Assembly: GCA_000218745.1 (NCBI GenBank)
Contig: GL947595.1
Span: forward strand, 744,532-808,531
Reading direction: 5' to 3'
DNA from: Prochlorococcus marinus bv. HNLC2
Lineage (GTDB): Bacteria; Cyanobacteriota; Cyanobacteriia; PCC-6307; Cyanobiaceae
DNA: 64,000 nt
This document shows, piece by piece, positions 37,019 through 46,377 of this stretch. Numbering within the stretch: the stretch's first letter is position 1; each line of letters starts with the position of its first letter. Below the pieces are notes generated by a model that searched no databases, had not been told where the DNA came from, and was given only the letters and a program-made list of their open reading frames with translations. A program made the translations under genes and the position numbers.

Positions 37019-37690
37019 GTGCATTTATTAATTCCTGCTGCAGGTAAGGGAAGCAGAATGAAAGCTGGAAAGAATAAATTACTTATAAATTTAAAAGGAG
37101 AATCACTTTTATATTGGACATTGAAATCTGTATTTTGTTCAAAATCTATAAGTTGGGTCGGCATTATTGGACAACCTTTTGATAAGGAAAATATTATGCA
37201 TTCAATAAAAGAATACTCAAAAAATATCAAATGGATAAATGGGGGAAACACAAGGCAAGAATCAGTCAAAAATGGTTTAAATAATTTGCCAAATAATGCA
37301 AAAAAAGTATTAATTCATGATGGAGCTAGATGTTTAATTAAACCCGCTGATATCGATAAATGTTCCTTAGAGTTGGATTCTCATGATGCTGTAGTTTTAG
37401 CCGTAAGAGTTACAGATACAATAAAAGTTGTCAATAAGTTTGGATTTATAAAAGAAACTCCAAATAGAGAAAATCTTTGGGCAGCACAAACTCCTCAGGG
37501 TTTTTTGGTCGAGAAATTGAAAAAGGCTCATAATATAGCAATTAAAAATGACTGGATTGTTACTGATGATGCATCCTTATTTGAAAGGTTAAGTTGGGAA
37601 GTAAAAATTATTGAGGGTGATTCTTTGAATATAAAGATAACAAGACCAATTGATATCGAAATAGCAAATTTGTTCTTAAATTCTGGTTGA
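37019..37690 (+). CDS. ispD: 2-C-methyl-D-erythritol 4-phosphate cytidylyltransferase
   Basis: A 223-residue enzyme of the MEP isoprenoid pathway. The CTP-binding start LIPAAGKGSRMKAGKNK matches the family, as do the downstream VLIHDGARC and WAAQTPQGF segments. Isoprenoids feed carotenoids, phytyl chains and quinones made by other genes here. The start is GTG; convergent with the S66 peptidase gene. Confidence 0.93.
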   Translation: MHLLIPAAGKGSRMKAGKNKLLINLKGESLLYWTLKSVFCSKSISWVGIIGQPFDKENIMHSIKEYSKNIKWINGGNTRQESVKNGLNNLPNNAKKVLIHDGARCLIKPADIDKCSLELDSHDAVVLAVRVTDTIKVVNKFGFIKETPNRENLWAAQTPQGFLVEKLKKAHNIAIKNDWIVTDDASLFERLSWEVKIIEGDSLNIKITRPIDIEIANLFLNSG

Positions 37691-37695
37691 TGGAT

Positions 37696-38562
37696 TTATA
37701 AATCTACTGAGAATGTACCAGTATTGCCATTTAATGTTGAATCAAATCCTATCGGAACACATGCATTTCCATTGAAATGTCCTATCGGAAGGTCAATAAC
37801 TATTGGGATATTATATTTTTTGAATCTCTCATGAATTAAATTTTTTAGTAAGTTTTTTTCTTCAAAATTTTTGACCTCACTTTTAAAAAAATTTCCAAAA
37901 CCTAAACCTATTATTTCATCAAATTTATTGGACATTCTTAAATAGGTAAATATTCTATCTAACTTATAAATATCTTCATTAACATCCTCAAAAATTATTA
38001 TTTTGCCTTTTAAATCAGGAAGATGATTTGTTCCAATTAAATAAGAGAAAATAGTGAGATTTGAAACAATAACATCTCCTTTAGCAATACCTCCTATTAA
38101 GGGTTCTCCAATAATATCTTCAACATAGCCTTCAAAAAGTAAGTTTTTTAATCTTTGCAAACTCCAAGATGGCTCTTCAGACAATGTTGTTATCATCGGT
38201 CCATGAATTGAGCCTAAATAGCCTTTAGCGTATTTTGATAAAAGTAAAGAACATGTATCAGAGAATCCAAGCATCCATGAGTTCTTCCACTTAGGATCAT
38301 TTTCAAGCAATCTTGCAGATCCCCATCCCCCTTTTGCAAATATTATTAACTTATTATTTTGCCCATTTTCAAGCTCAATTAATCTTTGACTATCATTAGC
38401 TGCAAAATATCCATATTTTCTATTTAAATTAAAGTTTTTATTTATTCTTAAGCCCCATTTTTCTAAAATTTCAATGCCAAGATTAAATTTTGCTCCATCT
38501 TCAATATATGAAGCTGGAGCTACTATCTCTATTTCATCTCCTTTTTCTAATCTATTAAGCAT
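37696..38562 (-). CDS. peptidase S66 family, LD-carboxypeptidase-like
   Basis: A 288-residue protein of peptidase family S66, cytoplasmic Ser-Glu-His carboxypeptidases that trim murein tetrapeptides during recycling or cleave microcin-like substrates. The nucleophile region is MLGFSDTCSLL, the catalytic Glu region IIFEDVNEDIYKLDRIF, and the His-containing end DLPIGHFNGNACVPIG. Which substrate is used cannot be told. Confidence 0.85.
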   Translation of the reverse strand: MLNRLEKGDEIEIVAPASYIEDGAKFNLGIEILEKWGLRINKNFNLNRKYGYFAANDSQRLIELENGQNNKLIIFAKGGWGSARLLENDPKWKNSWMLGFSDTCSLLLSKYAKGYLGSIHGPMITTLSEEPSWSLQRLKNLLFEGYVEDIIGEPLIGGIAKGDVIVSNLTIFSYLIGTNHLPDLKGKIIIFEDVNEDIYKLDRIFTYLRMSNKFDEIIGLGFGNFFKSEVKNFEEKNLLKNLIHERFKKYNIPIVIDLPIGHFNGNACVPIGFDSTLNGNTGTFSVDL

Positions 38563-38574
38563 TTTCTTAAATAA

Positions 38575-39459
38575 TTAAGCAATAATTAAAGCTCCTAAAA
38601 TCAGACCTCCATATATAGCTTGGTTCTTAAAGTGATTACTAATCTTTTTTAAATTAATTTCCTTACTTTTAAAAACTCTATTGATATCTTTTTGCATTAG
38701 TAGAGCCACAATTAATAAAATGATCCAAAAGACTATATCTAATTGATTTATTATTCCACAAATTCCAATAAACAAACATGTTCCAAAATAACAAAAATGA
38801 ACAGAGTTTTTTGTTAATGCTCCTAAGGTAATTGCTGAGCTATTTACCCCAATTTTTAAATCATAATCCTTGTCCGCCAATGCATAAATAGTATCAAAAC
38901 CAAAAGTCCACAGAACTGTGGCTAACCAACAACATAAGAGAACAGGGTTAAAGATATTTCCTTCATGCGCTGCCCATGGGATTAAGACTGCAAAGCCCCA
39001 ACAAATTGATAAAATGAGTTGTGGAAATTTAAACCATCTCTTTGAAGATGGATAAATTAATATCAAAGGTAAAGCTAAAAAAGCTAAAAATAATGAAAGA
39101 TATCTACCTTCTTCAGGAAGAGATAATGTGATTAGGAAACTTAAAAATAAAAGTAAAAATAGTAAGCTAAATGCAAATTTAATATCTATTTTATCTGAGG
39201 CAAGCGGCCTATTTCTAGTTCTCAATACCTTTTTATCTATATCTTTATCCCAAATATCATTTGCAATACATCCCAAGCCACTGACAAATATACCTCCAAT
39301 AATAATCTTAAAAACTGTTTGATAATCAGGCTGATCATTTGGTGTTAACCATAAACTCCAACATGCCGGTATTAATAATATTATCCTTCCAGTTGGTTTA
39401 TTCCACCTTAAAATTTCAAAAATTGGTTGCAGATAAACTTTTAATTTTTGAAAAATCAC
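38575..39459 (-). CDS. ubiA: 4-hydroxybenzoate polyprenyltransferase
   Basis: A 294-residue membrane prenyltransferase with the first Asp motif NDIWDKDIDKKV, the RTRNRPLAS block, and a second motif around ALADKDYDLKIG. In cyanobacteria it starts plastoquinone synthesis by prenylating 4-hydroxybenzoate. Lies 12 bases upstream of the S66 peptidase gene on the same strand, and divergent from ppx. Confidence 0.92.
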   Translation of the reverse strand: MIFQKLKVYLQPIFEILRWNKPTGRIILLIPACWSLWLTPNDQPDYQTVFKIIIGGIFVSGLGCIANDIWDKDIDKKVLRTRNRPLASDKIDIKFAFSLLFLLLFLSFLITLSLPEEGRYLSLFLAFLALPLILIYPSSKRWFKFPQLILSICWGFAVLIPWAAHEGNIFNPVLLCCWLATVLWTFGFDTIYALADKDYDLKIGVNSSAITLGALTKNSVHFCYFGTCLFIGICGIINQLDIVFWIILLIVALLMQKDINRVFKSKEINLKKISNHFKNQAIYGGLILGALIIA

Positions 39460-39582
39460 AATAAATTTATTTCATAACTTTAAATAATCTAACCATGATA
39501 GGGCTTAATTAGAAAATAAATAATCAAACTTAAGTATATTATTAAATGTGTTTTATATCTTCAGGAATATAAGATTAAAGAA

Positions 39583-41172
39583 ATGCCAAATACCTCGAAT
39601 GAAAATAAAAATGAAGATATATATGTAGCTTCAATTGATATTGGCACGAATTCAACACATCTTTTAATTGCACAAATTAATACAGATTTGAAAACTTTTT
39701 CAATTAAATTTACAGAGAAATCGACTACTAGACTTGGAGAAAGAGATGATGAAGGAAATTTAACTGAGGAGTCAATAAAACGAGTTTTAGAGACTTTAAA
39801 AAGATTTAAAGAATATTGCTTAAGTTATGGTGTGGAAAAAATTCTTGCTGCTGCTACTAGTGCAGTTAGGGAATCTCCTAATGGTAGAGATTTCATAAAG
39901 ACTATTAAAGATAGTATTGGATTTAATATTGAGTTAATAAGTGGCTCAGAAGAAGCAAGACTTATATATTTAGGAGTATTATCAGGAATGGCACTTGATA
40001 ACAAATCACATTTAATAATAGATATTGGAGGAGGGTCTACAGAAATAATTCTTGCAGATAGTGAAGATACAAGAGCTTTAACAAGCGCTCGTGTCGGAGC
40101 GGTAAGGTTGAAAAACGATTTTTTTGATGAAGCTCCTTTAACTAATTCAAGAATGAAATTTATAAAAACTTTTATTCAGGGCTCTTTAGAGCCATCAATT
40201 GGGAAAATTAATAGGAGAATAGATAAGAACAAACCAATTTCTTTGATAGCAACTAGTGGTACAGCAATTGCATTAGCGAACTTGATATCTGCTGAGTTAG
40301 GAGAGCCAAAACAAAAAATGCATGGATATAAGTTTAAAAAAGATAACTTAGATGCTTTACTTGAGAAATTGATAAAAATGTCAGCTAATGAAAGACGCAA
40401 AATTCCCTCACTAAGTGATCGAAGATCAGAAATAATAGTTCCTGGAGGACTGATTTTAGAAACATCTTTAAGATTATTAAATATTGATGAACTGACAATT
40501 AGTGAGAGAGCACTCAGAGAGGGATTAGTAGTTGATTGGATGATTAGAAAAGGTATGTTAAAAAGTAAATTTAGTATGCAGAGCAATATAAGAAAAACTA
40601 CTGTAATACATCAAGCGGATAAATTCGGAGTCAACAAAGTTAGAGCAGAGAAAGTGGCTAATTTAGCTCTTGAAATTTATGATCAAACTCAAGATATTCT
40701 TCATATTGATCATAAAAAGTATGGAAGAAATCTTTTATGGGCAGCATGCTTTTTATGTAATTGCGGCAAACAAATTAATTTAAGTGCTTACCATAAACAT
40801 TCATGGTACTTAATTAAAAATTGTGAATTATTAGGATATTCAATTTCCGAAAAAAATATAATTGCTTCAATAGCTAGATACCATAGAAAAAATATGCCTA
40901 AAAAGAGGCATGAATCTTGGCAAAGTATTATTTCTAGGGAAGATAAAGAAACAGTATTAGATATGTCTTTAATTCTAAGATTAGCTTCTTCCATGGATAA
41001 GAGGCCAGATCCTTCAATAGCTTCTGTCAAAATATCTTTAATAAATAATGATATTACTTTTAAATTAATCCCAAAAAAAATAAGAGACGATCTTTTATTA
41101 GAAAAGTGGAATTTGAAGTCTTGTGAAGAGTTACTTAGAGAGTTGAAGGGCTTAAATTTAATTGTTATCTGA
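39583..41172 (+). CDS. ppx: exopolyphosphatase / pppGpp phosphohydrolase
   Basis: A 529-residue protein of the Ppx/GppA family. The N-terminal ASKHA fold has SIDIGTNSTHLLI and DIGGGSTEI for phosphate binding, and a C-terminal HD-like helical domain carries the HIDHKKYGR and SAYHKHSWYLI histidines. It removes terminal phosphate from polyphosphate or pppGpp. Its 3' end overlaps the convergent RodZ-like gene by eight bases. Confidence 0.93.
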   Translation: MPNTSNENKNEDIYVASIDIGTNSTHLLIAQINTDLKTFSIKFTEKSTTRLGERDDEGNLTEESIKRVLETLKRFKEYCLSYGVEKILAAATSAVRESPNGRDFIKTIKDSIGFNIELISGSEEARLIYLGVLSGMALDNKSHLIIDIGGGSTEIILADSEDTRALTSARVGAVRLKNDFFDEAPLTNSRMKFIKTFIQGSLEPSIGKINRRIDKNKPISLIATSGTAIALANLISAELGEPKQKMHGYKFKKDNLDALLEKLIKMSANERRKIPSLSDRRSEIIVPGGLILETSLRLLNIDELTISERALREGLVVDWMIRKGMLKSKFSMQSNIRKTTVIHQADKFGVNKVRAEKVANLALEIYDQTQDILHIDHKKYGRNLLWAACFLCNCGKQINLSAYHKHSWYLIKNCELLGYSISEKNIIASIARYHRKNMPKKRHESWQSIISREDKETVLDMSLILRLASSMDKRPDPSIASVKISLINNDITFKLIPKKIRDDLLLEKWNLKSCEELLRELKGLNLIVI

Positions 41173-41638
41173 TTTTTTCGATCAATTCTTTTTGATCAAT
41201 ATCTACTTTCGTCTCAACGAAAAAATTAAATATTAAAGAGGAAAATAAGTATCCAATAATTCCAGAAATTGCAATGAGTGCAAAAAATGCTAATTGAGAC
41301 TTTTTGGAATCTTTATTCTCTCTAGAATTAGAAACCTCTTCAATAATTTCTTCAATCTTTATTTTATCTTCTGGTTTGTCTAATTCACTTTCAATAAAAG
41401 AAGTATCTAGTTTTAGTCTTTCTGATATCCTTTTTATCATAGCTTTAACAAATACACTTTCTGGTAAAAGATCTTCTCTTCCTTCTTCAATGGCTTTTAA
41501 TTGTTGTATGCTTATTTTTAAATCTGTTGCTAATTCGCTGACTGATTGATTCCTGCTTAGTCTTGCTTCTTTTATAAAATTGCCAATTTTTTGTAATGGG
41601 AAATTTAGGCTTGAATTTTTACCTTTTATCTTTTCCAA
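41165..41638 (-). CDS. RodZ-like helix-turn-helix membrane protein, short
   Basis: A 157-residue protein. Residues 12-85 form the Xre/RodZ-type helix-turn-helix (FIKEARLSRNQSVSELATDL, then QLKAIEEGREDLLPESVFVK). One membrane segment lies near 115-138. The periplasmic DUF4115 domain of classical RodZ is missing; only about 18 residues follow the span. RodZ links MreB to the envelope; role here is inference. Confidence 0.7.
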   Translation of the reverse strand: MEKIKGKNSSLNFPLQKIGNFIKEARLSRNQSVSELATDLKISIQQLKAIEEGREDLLPESVFVKAMIKRISERLKLDTSFIESELDKPEDKIKIEEIIEEVSNSRENKDSKKSQLAFFALIAISGIIGYLFSSLIFNFFVETKVDIDQKELIEKIR

Positions 41639-41726
41639 AATAGTTTTTACTAATTATACAAGGTAAATTTTTTATAACAACTTGATGAGTTTTTCAAAAA
41701 GAATCTATCAATAAATCAATGCAAAA

Positions 41727-42482
41727 TCAGCTCATTCTGAATAAATGGTTGTAATTTGGATCATAAAGATTTGAGGGTTTTATAAAATTCCCTAGGGCAG
41801 GACTCACTATGTATATTGTTGTTCTTATAAGTTTTTTTTCTTTTGAAAACTTTTGCATGTCTTTAAGATTTATTAATGATGTCCAGCCATCCTCCCAAGA
41901 AACCCTATACCCAACAATTACTTTTGTATTAGGAGAATAAAACTCTAATAAAGTCTTTTCTGCTTCCTTAATATGTCTTGCACTAAGATATAAACATAAA
42001 GAGGACTTATGTTGAGCTAAATTTTTCAGAGACTCTCTTTCTGGCATACCAGTTCTCCCTCCAGCCCTTGATAGTATGATTGTCTGAGTTATGTCAGGAA
42101 TAGTAAGTTCCGCCTGATGATAAGAGGCAGTTACTTGAAAAGCGCTAATTCCTGGAATTACTTCTACTCTAATATTTTCTTGTCTTAAAATTTCTATTTG
42201 TTCAGTAATTGCGCCAAAAAGGCATGGATCTCCATCGTGTAATCTGATAACTTTTTTCCCTTCTTTATATTTTTCAATCATTTTTTGCATAATTTCATTT
42301 AAATTTAGTGAACTTGTTCTAATCTTCTCGCTATTCTTATTTGCAAAATTTATAATTTTTTCTGGGATTAAGGAATCAGCCCAAAATATAACTTCTGAAC
42401 TTTTTATCTCCTTCATTGCTTTAATAGTTAAAAGATCAGGATCGCCTGGCCCAACTCCAATAAATAAGATTTTTCTAACCAT
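41727..42482 (-). CDS. cobM: precorrin-4 C11-methyltransferase
   Basis: A 251-residue tetrapyrrole methylase of the CobM/CbiF type in the corrin ring pathway. SAM-binding landmarks are [28 protein letters not shown], and VIPGISAFQ; the [13 protein letters not shown] stretch separates CobM from other corrin methylases. It overlaps the lgt 3' end by eight bases. With cobT in the window it shows cobamide synthesis capacity. Confidence 0.92.
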   Translation of the reverse strand: MVRKILFIGVGPGDPDLLTIKAMKEIKSSEVIFWADSLIPEKIINFANKNSEKIRTSSLNLNEIMQKMIEKYKEGKKVIRLHDGDPCLFGAITEQIEILRQENIRVEVIPGISAFQVTASYHQAELTIPDITQTIILSRAGGRTGMPERESLKNLAQHKSSLCLYLSARHIKEAEKTLLEFYSPNTKVIVGYRVSWEDGWTSLINLKDMQKFSKEKKLIRTTIYIVSPALGNFIKPSNLYDPNYNHLFRMS

Positions 42483-43361
42483 TTTTTCTACTTTTATTCA
42501 ATTTAAAATTTAAATTGTAGAGCCAAATAAGTCCGGATGAGAATAAAAATATACTAATAAATTGGGCTATTCTCAAACCTCCTTCGCAAAAAGGTGGATA
42601 TCCCCCTAAACATAGTGGATCAGTCCTTAACCCTTCTATCCAAAATCTACCAAAACTATAGGTAATGAGATAGATACAAGAAATTAGACCTGGCTTAACT
42701 GAATTGATTTTAGTTTGTCTTTTAAAGATGTAAATTAAAATAAAAAAATTATTAAATTCCATAATGATTCATACAAAAATGTTGGATGAAAAAACTCATA
42801 ATTAGCAAACTCCATAGGTCTATTTTGTATGGGTATAAATAATTTCCATGGAGAATTTGTAGGTAGACCAAATGCTTCATTATTAAAAAAATTACCCCAT
42901 CTGCCAATTGATTGCCCAAGAATTAAAGAGGGCATTATTAAATCTAGAATTGTTTTGAAATGTAGTTTATTTGATTTACAAAATATTAATAAAGATATAA
43001 AACCGCCAATTAAAGCTCCATGAATAGCTATTCCTCCTTCCCATATTGCAAGGAAAGATGGAAGTTTAATTTTTAAATTTAGGAAATAAATAGAAGTAAA
43101 AAAATTATTTCCACTGAATAATCTATATTCAAAAATAACGTAGTAAATTCTTGCGCCAACGATAGAACTGAATACTAAGGATGGTAATAATTTATTAATA
43201 TATTCAGGATTAATACCTCTTGATTTCGCAAGTTTTTTTGATAAAAATAAACCAAAAAATAATGCAAATGAAATTAAAAATCCGTACCACCTAATGTATA
43301 TGGGGCCAATATTTAAAAGCTCAGAACCAGGAGATTTTAAAAAAGCATAATTTATAAACAT
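42475..43361 (-). CDS. lgt: prolipoprotein diacylglyceryl transferase, frameshifted as written
   Basis: A membrane enzyme that transfers diacylglycerol from phosphatidylglycerol to the lipobox Cys of prolipoproteins. The signature [13 protein letters not shown] is intact in the N-terminal part, which ends early at 42735 after [11 protein letters not shown]. The rest continues in another frame ([10 protein letters not shown], then the [14 protein letters not shown] motif) to 42475. The break is at an A7 run on the plus strand (42742-42748); one more A restores the frame. Lgt is usually essential and both halves are conserved, so a sequence error is likely. Rebuilt length is about 295. Confidence 0.9.
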
Positions 43362-43374
43362 TATATAGTTTGGA

Positions 43375-44328
43375 CTATATCCCTTCAGCTGCCTGCACTT
43401 TTTCCACTTGCTTTTTCTTCAGTACTAATAATATTTGTGTTAGACCAACTCCTATAAAGAACGCAATTAATCCAATAATTCTATAGGGACTCTGCAATAC
43501 AACCTCTTTGTCTAATTGACCAAATCCTCCAACATTAGGATCTGATGTTAATGATTCGCCGGATTTAATCTCGTCATTTACTTTTACAATTAATTGGGAG
43601 CCTATAGGGAGAATTTCTGAGAATATTTGATCATTGTCATCAAGAATATCAATTTTGTAAGTTCCATCTTCATTGGTTTCAATTGAGTTAATAATTCCTG
43701 AGTGGGATGTTGTAAATAGTGCATTATTACTTTTATCTCCATTTGGGTAAACTTGGCCTCTTCCTCGATTAGCCCCAACATGAATTGAATACTTACCATA
43801 GTGATATTCTTTATTAGTTGATGGATTAGGTGATAAAACTGGAAAAATAATTTCTTTATTATTGTCTCCTGGTAGTGGACCAACAATAATAATATTTTCT
43901 TTCTCTTCACTATAATTTGTAAAATAAACACCCTCGGTCTCTTCTTTTATTTCATCAGTCCATCTATCTTGTGGAGCTAGTTTGAAGCCTTCAGGTAGCA
44001 TCACGACAGCCCCAACTTGTAATGGCACTTCTGTTCCATCAGCACCTATTTCTTTTAAATCTTGTTTATATGGGATTTTCACAACTGCTTTAAATACACT
44101 ATCAGCACCTACTGATTGTGGAACTTCTGCTATTGTTGGCATTTGGGCTAGATGACAATTTGCACAAACGATTTTACCAGTAGCTTCTCTTGGAGATTCG
44201 TAGTTTTGTTGTGCCCAGAATGGGTAAGCGTCAGCAAAATTAGGATTTGCAATTAAACAAAAAACTGCTAAGAGAGAAAAAAGATGAGTAATTAAATTTT
44301 TCATAATTAATTGTTGGAGATTTTTCAT
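43375..44328 (-). CDS. petA: apocytochrome f
   Basis: Cytochrome f, the haem-c subunit of the b6f complex, which hands electrons to plastocyanin or cytochrome c6. A signal peptide ends at FADA, so the mature chain starts YPFWAQQNY, with the N-terminal Tyr that ligates haem. The haem motif is CANCH. One C-terminal span ([20 protein letters not shown]) anchors it. The frame is open to ATG at 44346, overlapping petC; the ATG at 44328 gives 317 residues, the usual length, and 44304 is also possible. Confidence 0.95.
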   Translation of the reverse strand: MKNLQQLIMKNLITHLFSLLAVFCLIANPNFADAYPFWAQQNYESPREATGKIVCANCHLAQMPTIAEVPQSVGADSVFKAVVKIPYKQDLKEIGADGTEVPLQVGAVVMLPEGFKLAPQDRWTDEIKEETEGVYFTNYSEEKENIIIVGPLPGDNNKEIIFPVLSPNPSTNKEYHYGKYSIHVGANRGRGQVYPNGDKSNNALFTTSHSGIINSIETNEDGTYKIDILDDNDQIFSEILPIGSQLIVKVNDEIKSGESLTSDPNVGGFGQLDKEVVLQSPYRIIGLIAFFIGVGLTQILLVLKKKQVEKVQAAEGI

Positions 44329-44333
44329 GATTT

Positions 44334-44870
44334 CTATGCCCACCATGGTTTTTCATTAGTTCTAAAATCAGTTTCACTCCACTGCTTTACAAGAACAGCT
44401 TCCTCTTCAATATCTACATGAGCTAATGCAAGCGACAGAGGAGCGGGGCCACGAACTACTTTGCCATTCGTATCATATTGGCTACCGTGGCAGGGGCAAA
44501 TAAATTTATTTGCCCCACTATCCCAAGGAACTACGCATCCTAAGTGTGTACAAATAGCATTTAAACCGAAATTACTAATATTGCCATCATTTTGAACAAT
44601 AATATATGTAGGGTCTCCTTTTAAACCTTGAACTAAACTTCGATCACCTGGCTGATGATCAGATAACCAACCAGTTTTAGTAATGGGATTTCCTAACTCG
44701 TCTTTTGCGGAGGTTCCTCCTCCGCTTCCCCCTGATCTGAGGGGCATGAAATAATTTGCAACTGGATATAGTGCTCCAAGGGCTACACCAGTGGCAGTAC
44801 CAAATGTAAGAAGATTCATAAATTGCCTACGTCCCATTGAGGGGACATCGTTGGAACTTATTTGAGTCAT
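44334..44870 (-). CDS. petC: cytochrome b6f Rieske iron-sulfur protein
   Basis: A 178-residue Rieske protein. It has an N-terminal twin-arginine-like motif ([11 protein letters not shown]) and one membrane anchor, a Gly-rich hinge (GGSGGGTS), then the [2Fe-2S] boxes CTHLGC and CPCHGS. It accepts electrons from plastoquinol and passes them to cytochrome f (petA, directly downstream). The neighbouring tatC fits its Tat-dependent export. Confidence 0.96.
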   Translation of the reverse strand: MTQISSNDVPSMGRRQFMNLLTFGTATGVALGALYPVANYFMPLRSGGSGGGTSAKDELGNPITKTGWLSDHQPGDRSLVQGLKGDPTYIIVQNDGNISNFGLNAICTHLGCVVPWDSGANKFICPCHGSQYDTNGKVVRGPAPLSLALAHVDIEEEAVLVKQWSETDFRTNEKPWWA

Positions 44871-44990
44871 TCGATACTTAAGACTGTTATTTATAAGTTA
44901 TTATGAACTACTTTCAATCAAATTTCCTCATAATAGAAAAGACTTTTAATATTTTGAGAATTTATTTAATTTTAAGGAATTATATAAACT

Positions 44991-45308
44991 ATGAAACCAT
45001 TAGTACTTGAAGAAATAATATATTACTTAATAAATAGATGGGGGAGAAGATATGATTTTAGGCTTTTTACAAGAAAAAATGTTTTATATTTTCAAATGAT
45101 GTGGAAATTTTTAGAACAAGAGTCATTCCCATTATCAGAAGAGGAATATAAACAGTCTTTAGCTGAAAAAATAGAAATTCTAAATAGATGTGGATATTCA
45201 GATGATGTAAGAAATTGGCTCCAAACAGTTAATTCTAAGCCAAGACTAGGAAGGGCAGTAAGTCTGCAATTAAAGATTAATGAGAAGATGAAAGAGTTTT
45301 TGATTTAA
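44991..45308 (+). CDS. DUF3067 family protein
   Basis: A 105-residue soluble protein, Trp/Arg-rich near the start (YYLINRWGRRYDFRLFTRKN) and helical after. It fits DUF3067, found in cyanobacteria and plastids (family call from memory). It lies between petC (divergent) and tatC (convergent, overlapping by 32 bases). The context suggests thylakoid protein biogenesis, but this is inference. Confidence 0.7.
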   Translation: MKPLVLEEIIYYLINRWGRRYDFRLFTRKNVLYFQMMWKFLEQESFPLSEEEYKQSLAEKIEILNRCGYSDDVRNWLQTVNSKPRLGRAVSLQLKINEKMKEFLI

Positions 45309-46044
45309 ATGATTCTGATATAAATGTTAGTCCTGTTCCAATAAAGAATAAAAAGACAATTGAAATAGATAATAAAGACATAGTTAGGGGATCTGTTGAG
45401 GGGGTAATTATTGCTGATAATATTGCAGAGGAAATTACTACTAGCCTCCAATTCGAAAGCATTTTTTGAGTAGTAATTATACCTAATGATCCTAAAATAA
45501 ATTGTAACACCGGTAATTGAAATGCTAAGGCGGTGCTGGACATTAATAGTAAGACAAAATCAAAATATTTTTCGATTGACCAAATTGGCTCAACAATATC
45601 AGCACCAAATTTTATAAAAAAGCTTATTGCTGCTGGTACTAATATCCACCACGAAAAAAATAATCCTAAAAAAAACAATATGCCAGATGCTAAGAAGGCT
45701 GGAAAAATCAAACTTTTTTCTTTTTCTGTGAGACCAGGAGAGACAAATAAAATTACTTGGTACAAGATATAAGGGAGGGCAACTATTAATCCGCTATACC
45801 CAGCAACTTTTATTGCGACAAATAAAAATTCACCTGGAGAAAGTTGTAGCAAGCGTATATTTTTGGCAGGTATTTCTAAAAATTGAATTAGTGGCTTAAT
45901 CACTAAAAAACTAAAAACTATGCAAATTAAAGTCGCAAAAATGGAATTGAGTATTCTTTGTCTAAGCTCCTCAAGATGATCACTAAAGGGCATCATACTA
46001 CTATTTACTTCTAACTTTTTATTAGACTCGTTCATTTGATTCAA
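45277..46044 (-). CDS. tatC: Sec-independent protein translocase TatC
   Basis: A 255-residue membrane protein with six spans. The N-terminal cytoplasmic motif DHLEELRQRI (signal-peptide recognition, with Glu) and the FVAIKVAGYSGLIVALPYILYQ region mark TatC. It recognises twin-arginine precursors such as the Rieske protein. Its 3' end overlaps the DUF3067 gene on the other strand. Confidence 0.95.
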   Translation of the reverse strand: MNQMNESNKKLEVNSSMMPFSDHLEELRQRILNSIFATLICIVFSFLVIKPLIQFLEIPAKNIRLLQLSPGEFLFVAIKVAGYSGLIVALPYILYQVILFVSPGLTEKEKSLIFPAFLASGILFFLGLFFSWWILVPAAISFFIKFGADIVEPIWSIEKYFDFVLLLMSSTALAFQLPVLQFILGSLGIITTQKMLSNWRLVVISSAILSAIITPSTDPLTMSLLSISIVFLFFIGTGLTFISESFKSKTLSSSH

Positions 46045-46079
46045 TATTGATCAAAATTAAAAATTTTCAAAGATCAAAA

Positions 46080-46361
46080 TTATTTATTGAATTTTGGATT
46101 AGTTGGATCAGGTAAAAGGAATGGAGGACAATCATTAAGAGTAGACTCACCATATGTTTCATATTCTCGATAACCTCCCATTTTTCCATTGGTTTTCATC
46201 AATGCACTAATAAATGCCAAAAGTAAAAACACTGTTGGTGCGCCTATTATTAAAGCTGCGCCAAATATATATCCAACTAAAAACTCTGGAATACTATGAT
46301 TACCTAGAAATTCGTGCGTTCCAAGGAGAAATTCAATCATAACTTCTTTCAATTTTTCCAA
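46080..46361 (-). CDS. conserved single-span membrane protein (93 aa)
   Basis: A 93-residue protein with a short N-terminal helix, one hydrophobic span (about 28-54, FLVGYIFGAALIIGAPTVFL), and a polar tail ending PPFLLPDPTNPKFNK. It lies between the NFACT gene and tatC on the same strand, 35 bases before tatC. It looks like a conserved cyanobacterial membrane protein; I do not recognise it. Position suggests photosynthetic membrane biogenesis. Confidence 0.65.
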   Translation of the reverse strand: MEKLKEVMIEFLLGTHEFLGNHSIPEFLVGYIFGAALIIGAPTVFLLLAFISALMKTNGKMGGYREYETYGESTLNDCPPFLLPDPTNPKFNK

Positions 46362-46377
46362 TTATATATCAAATTAA

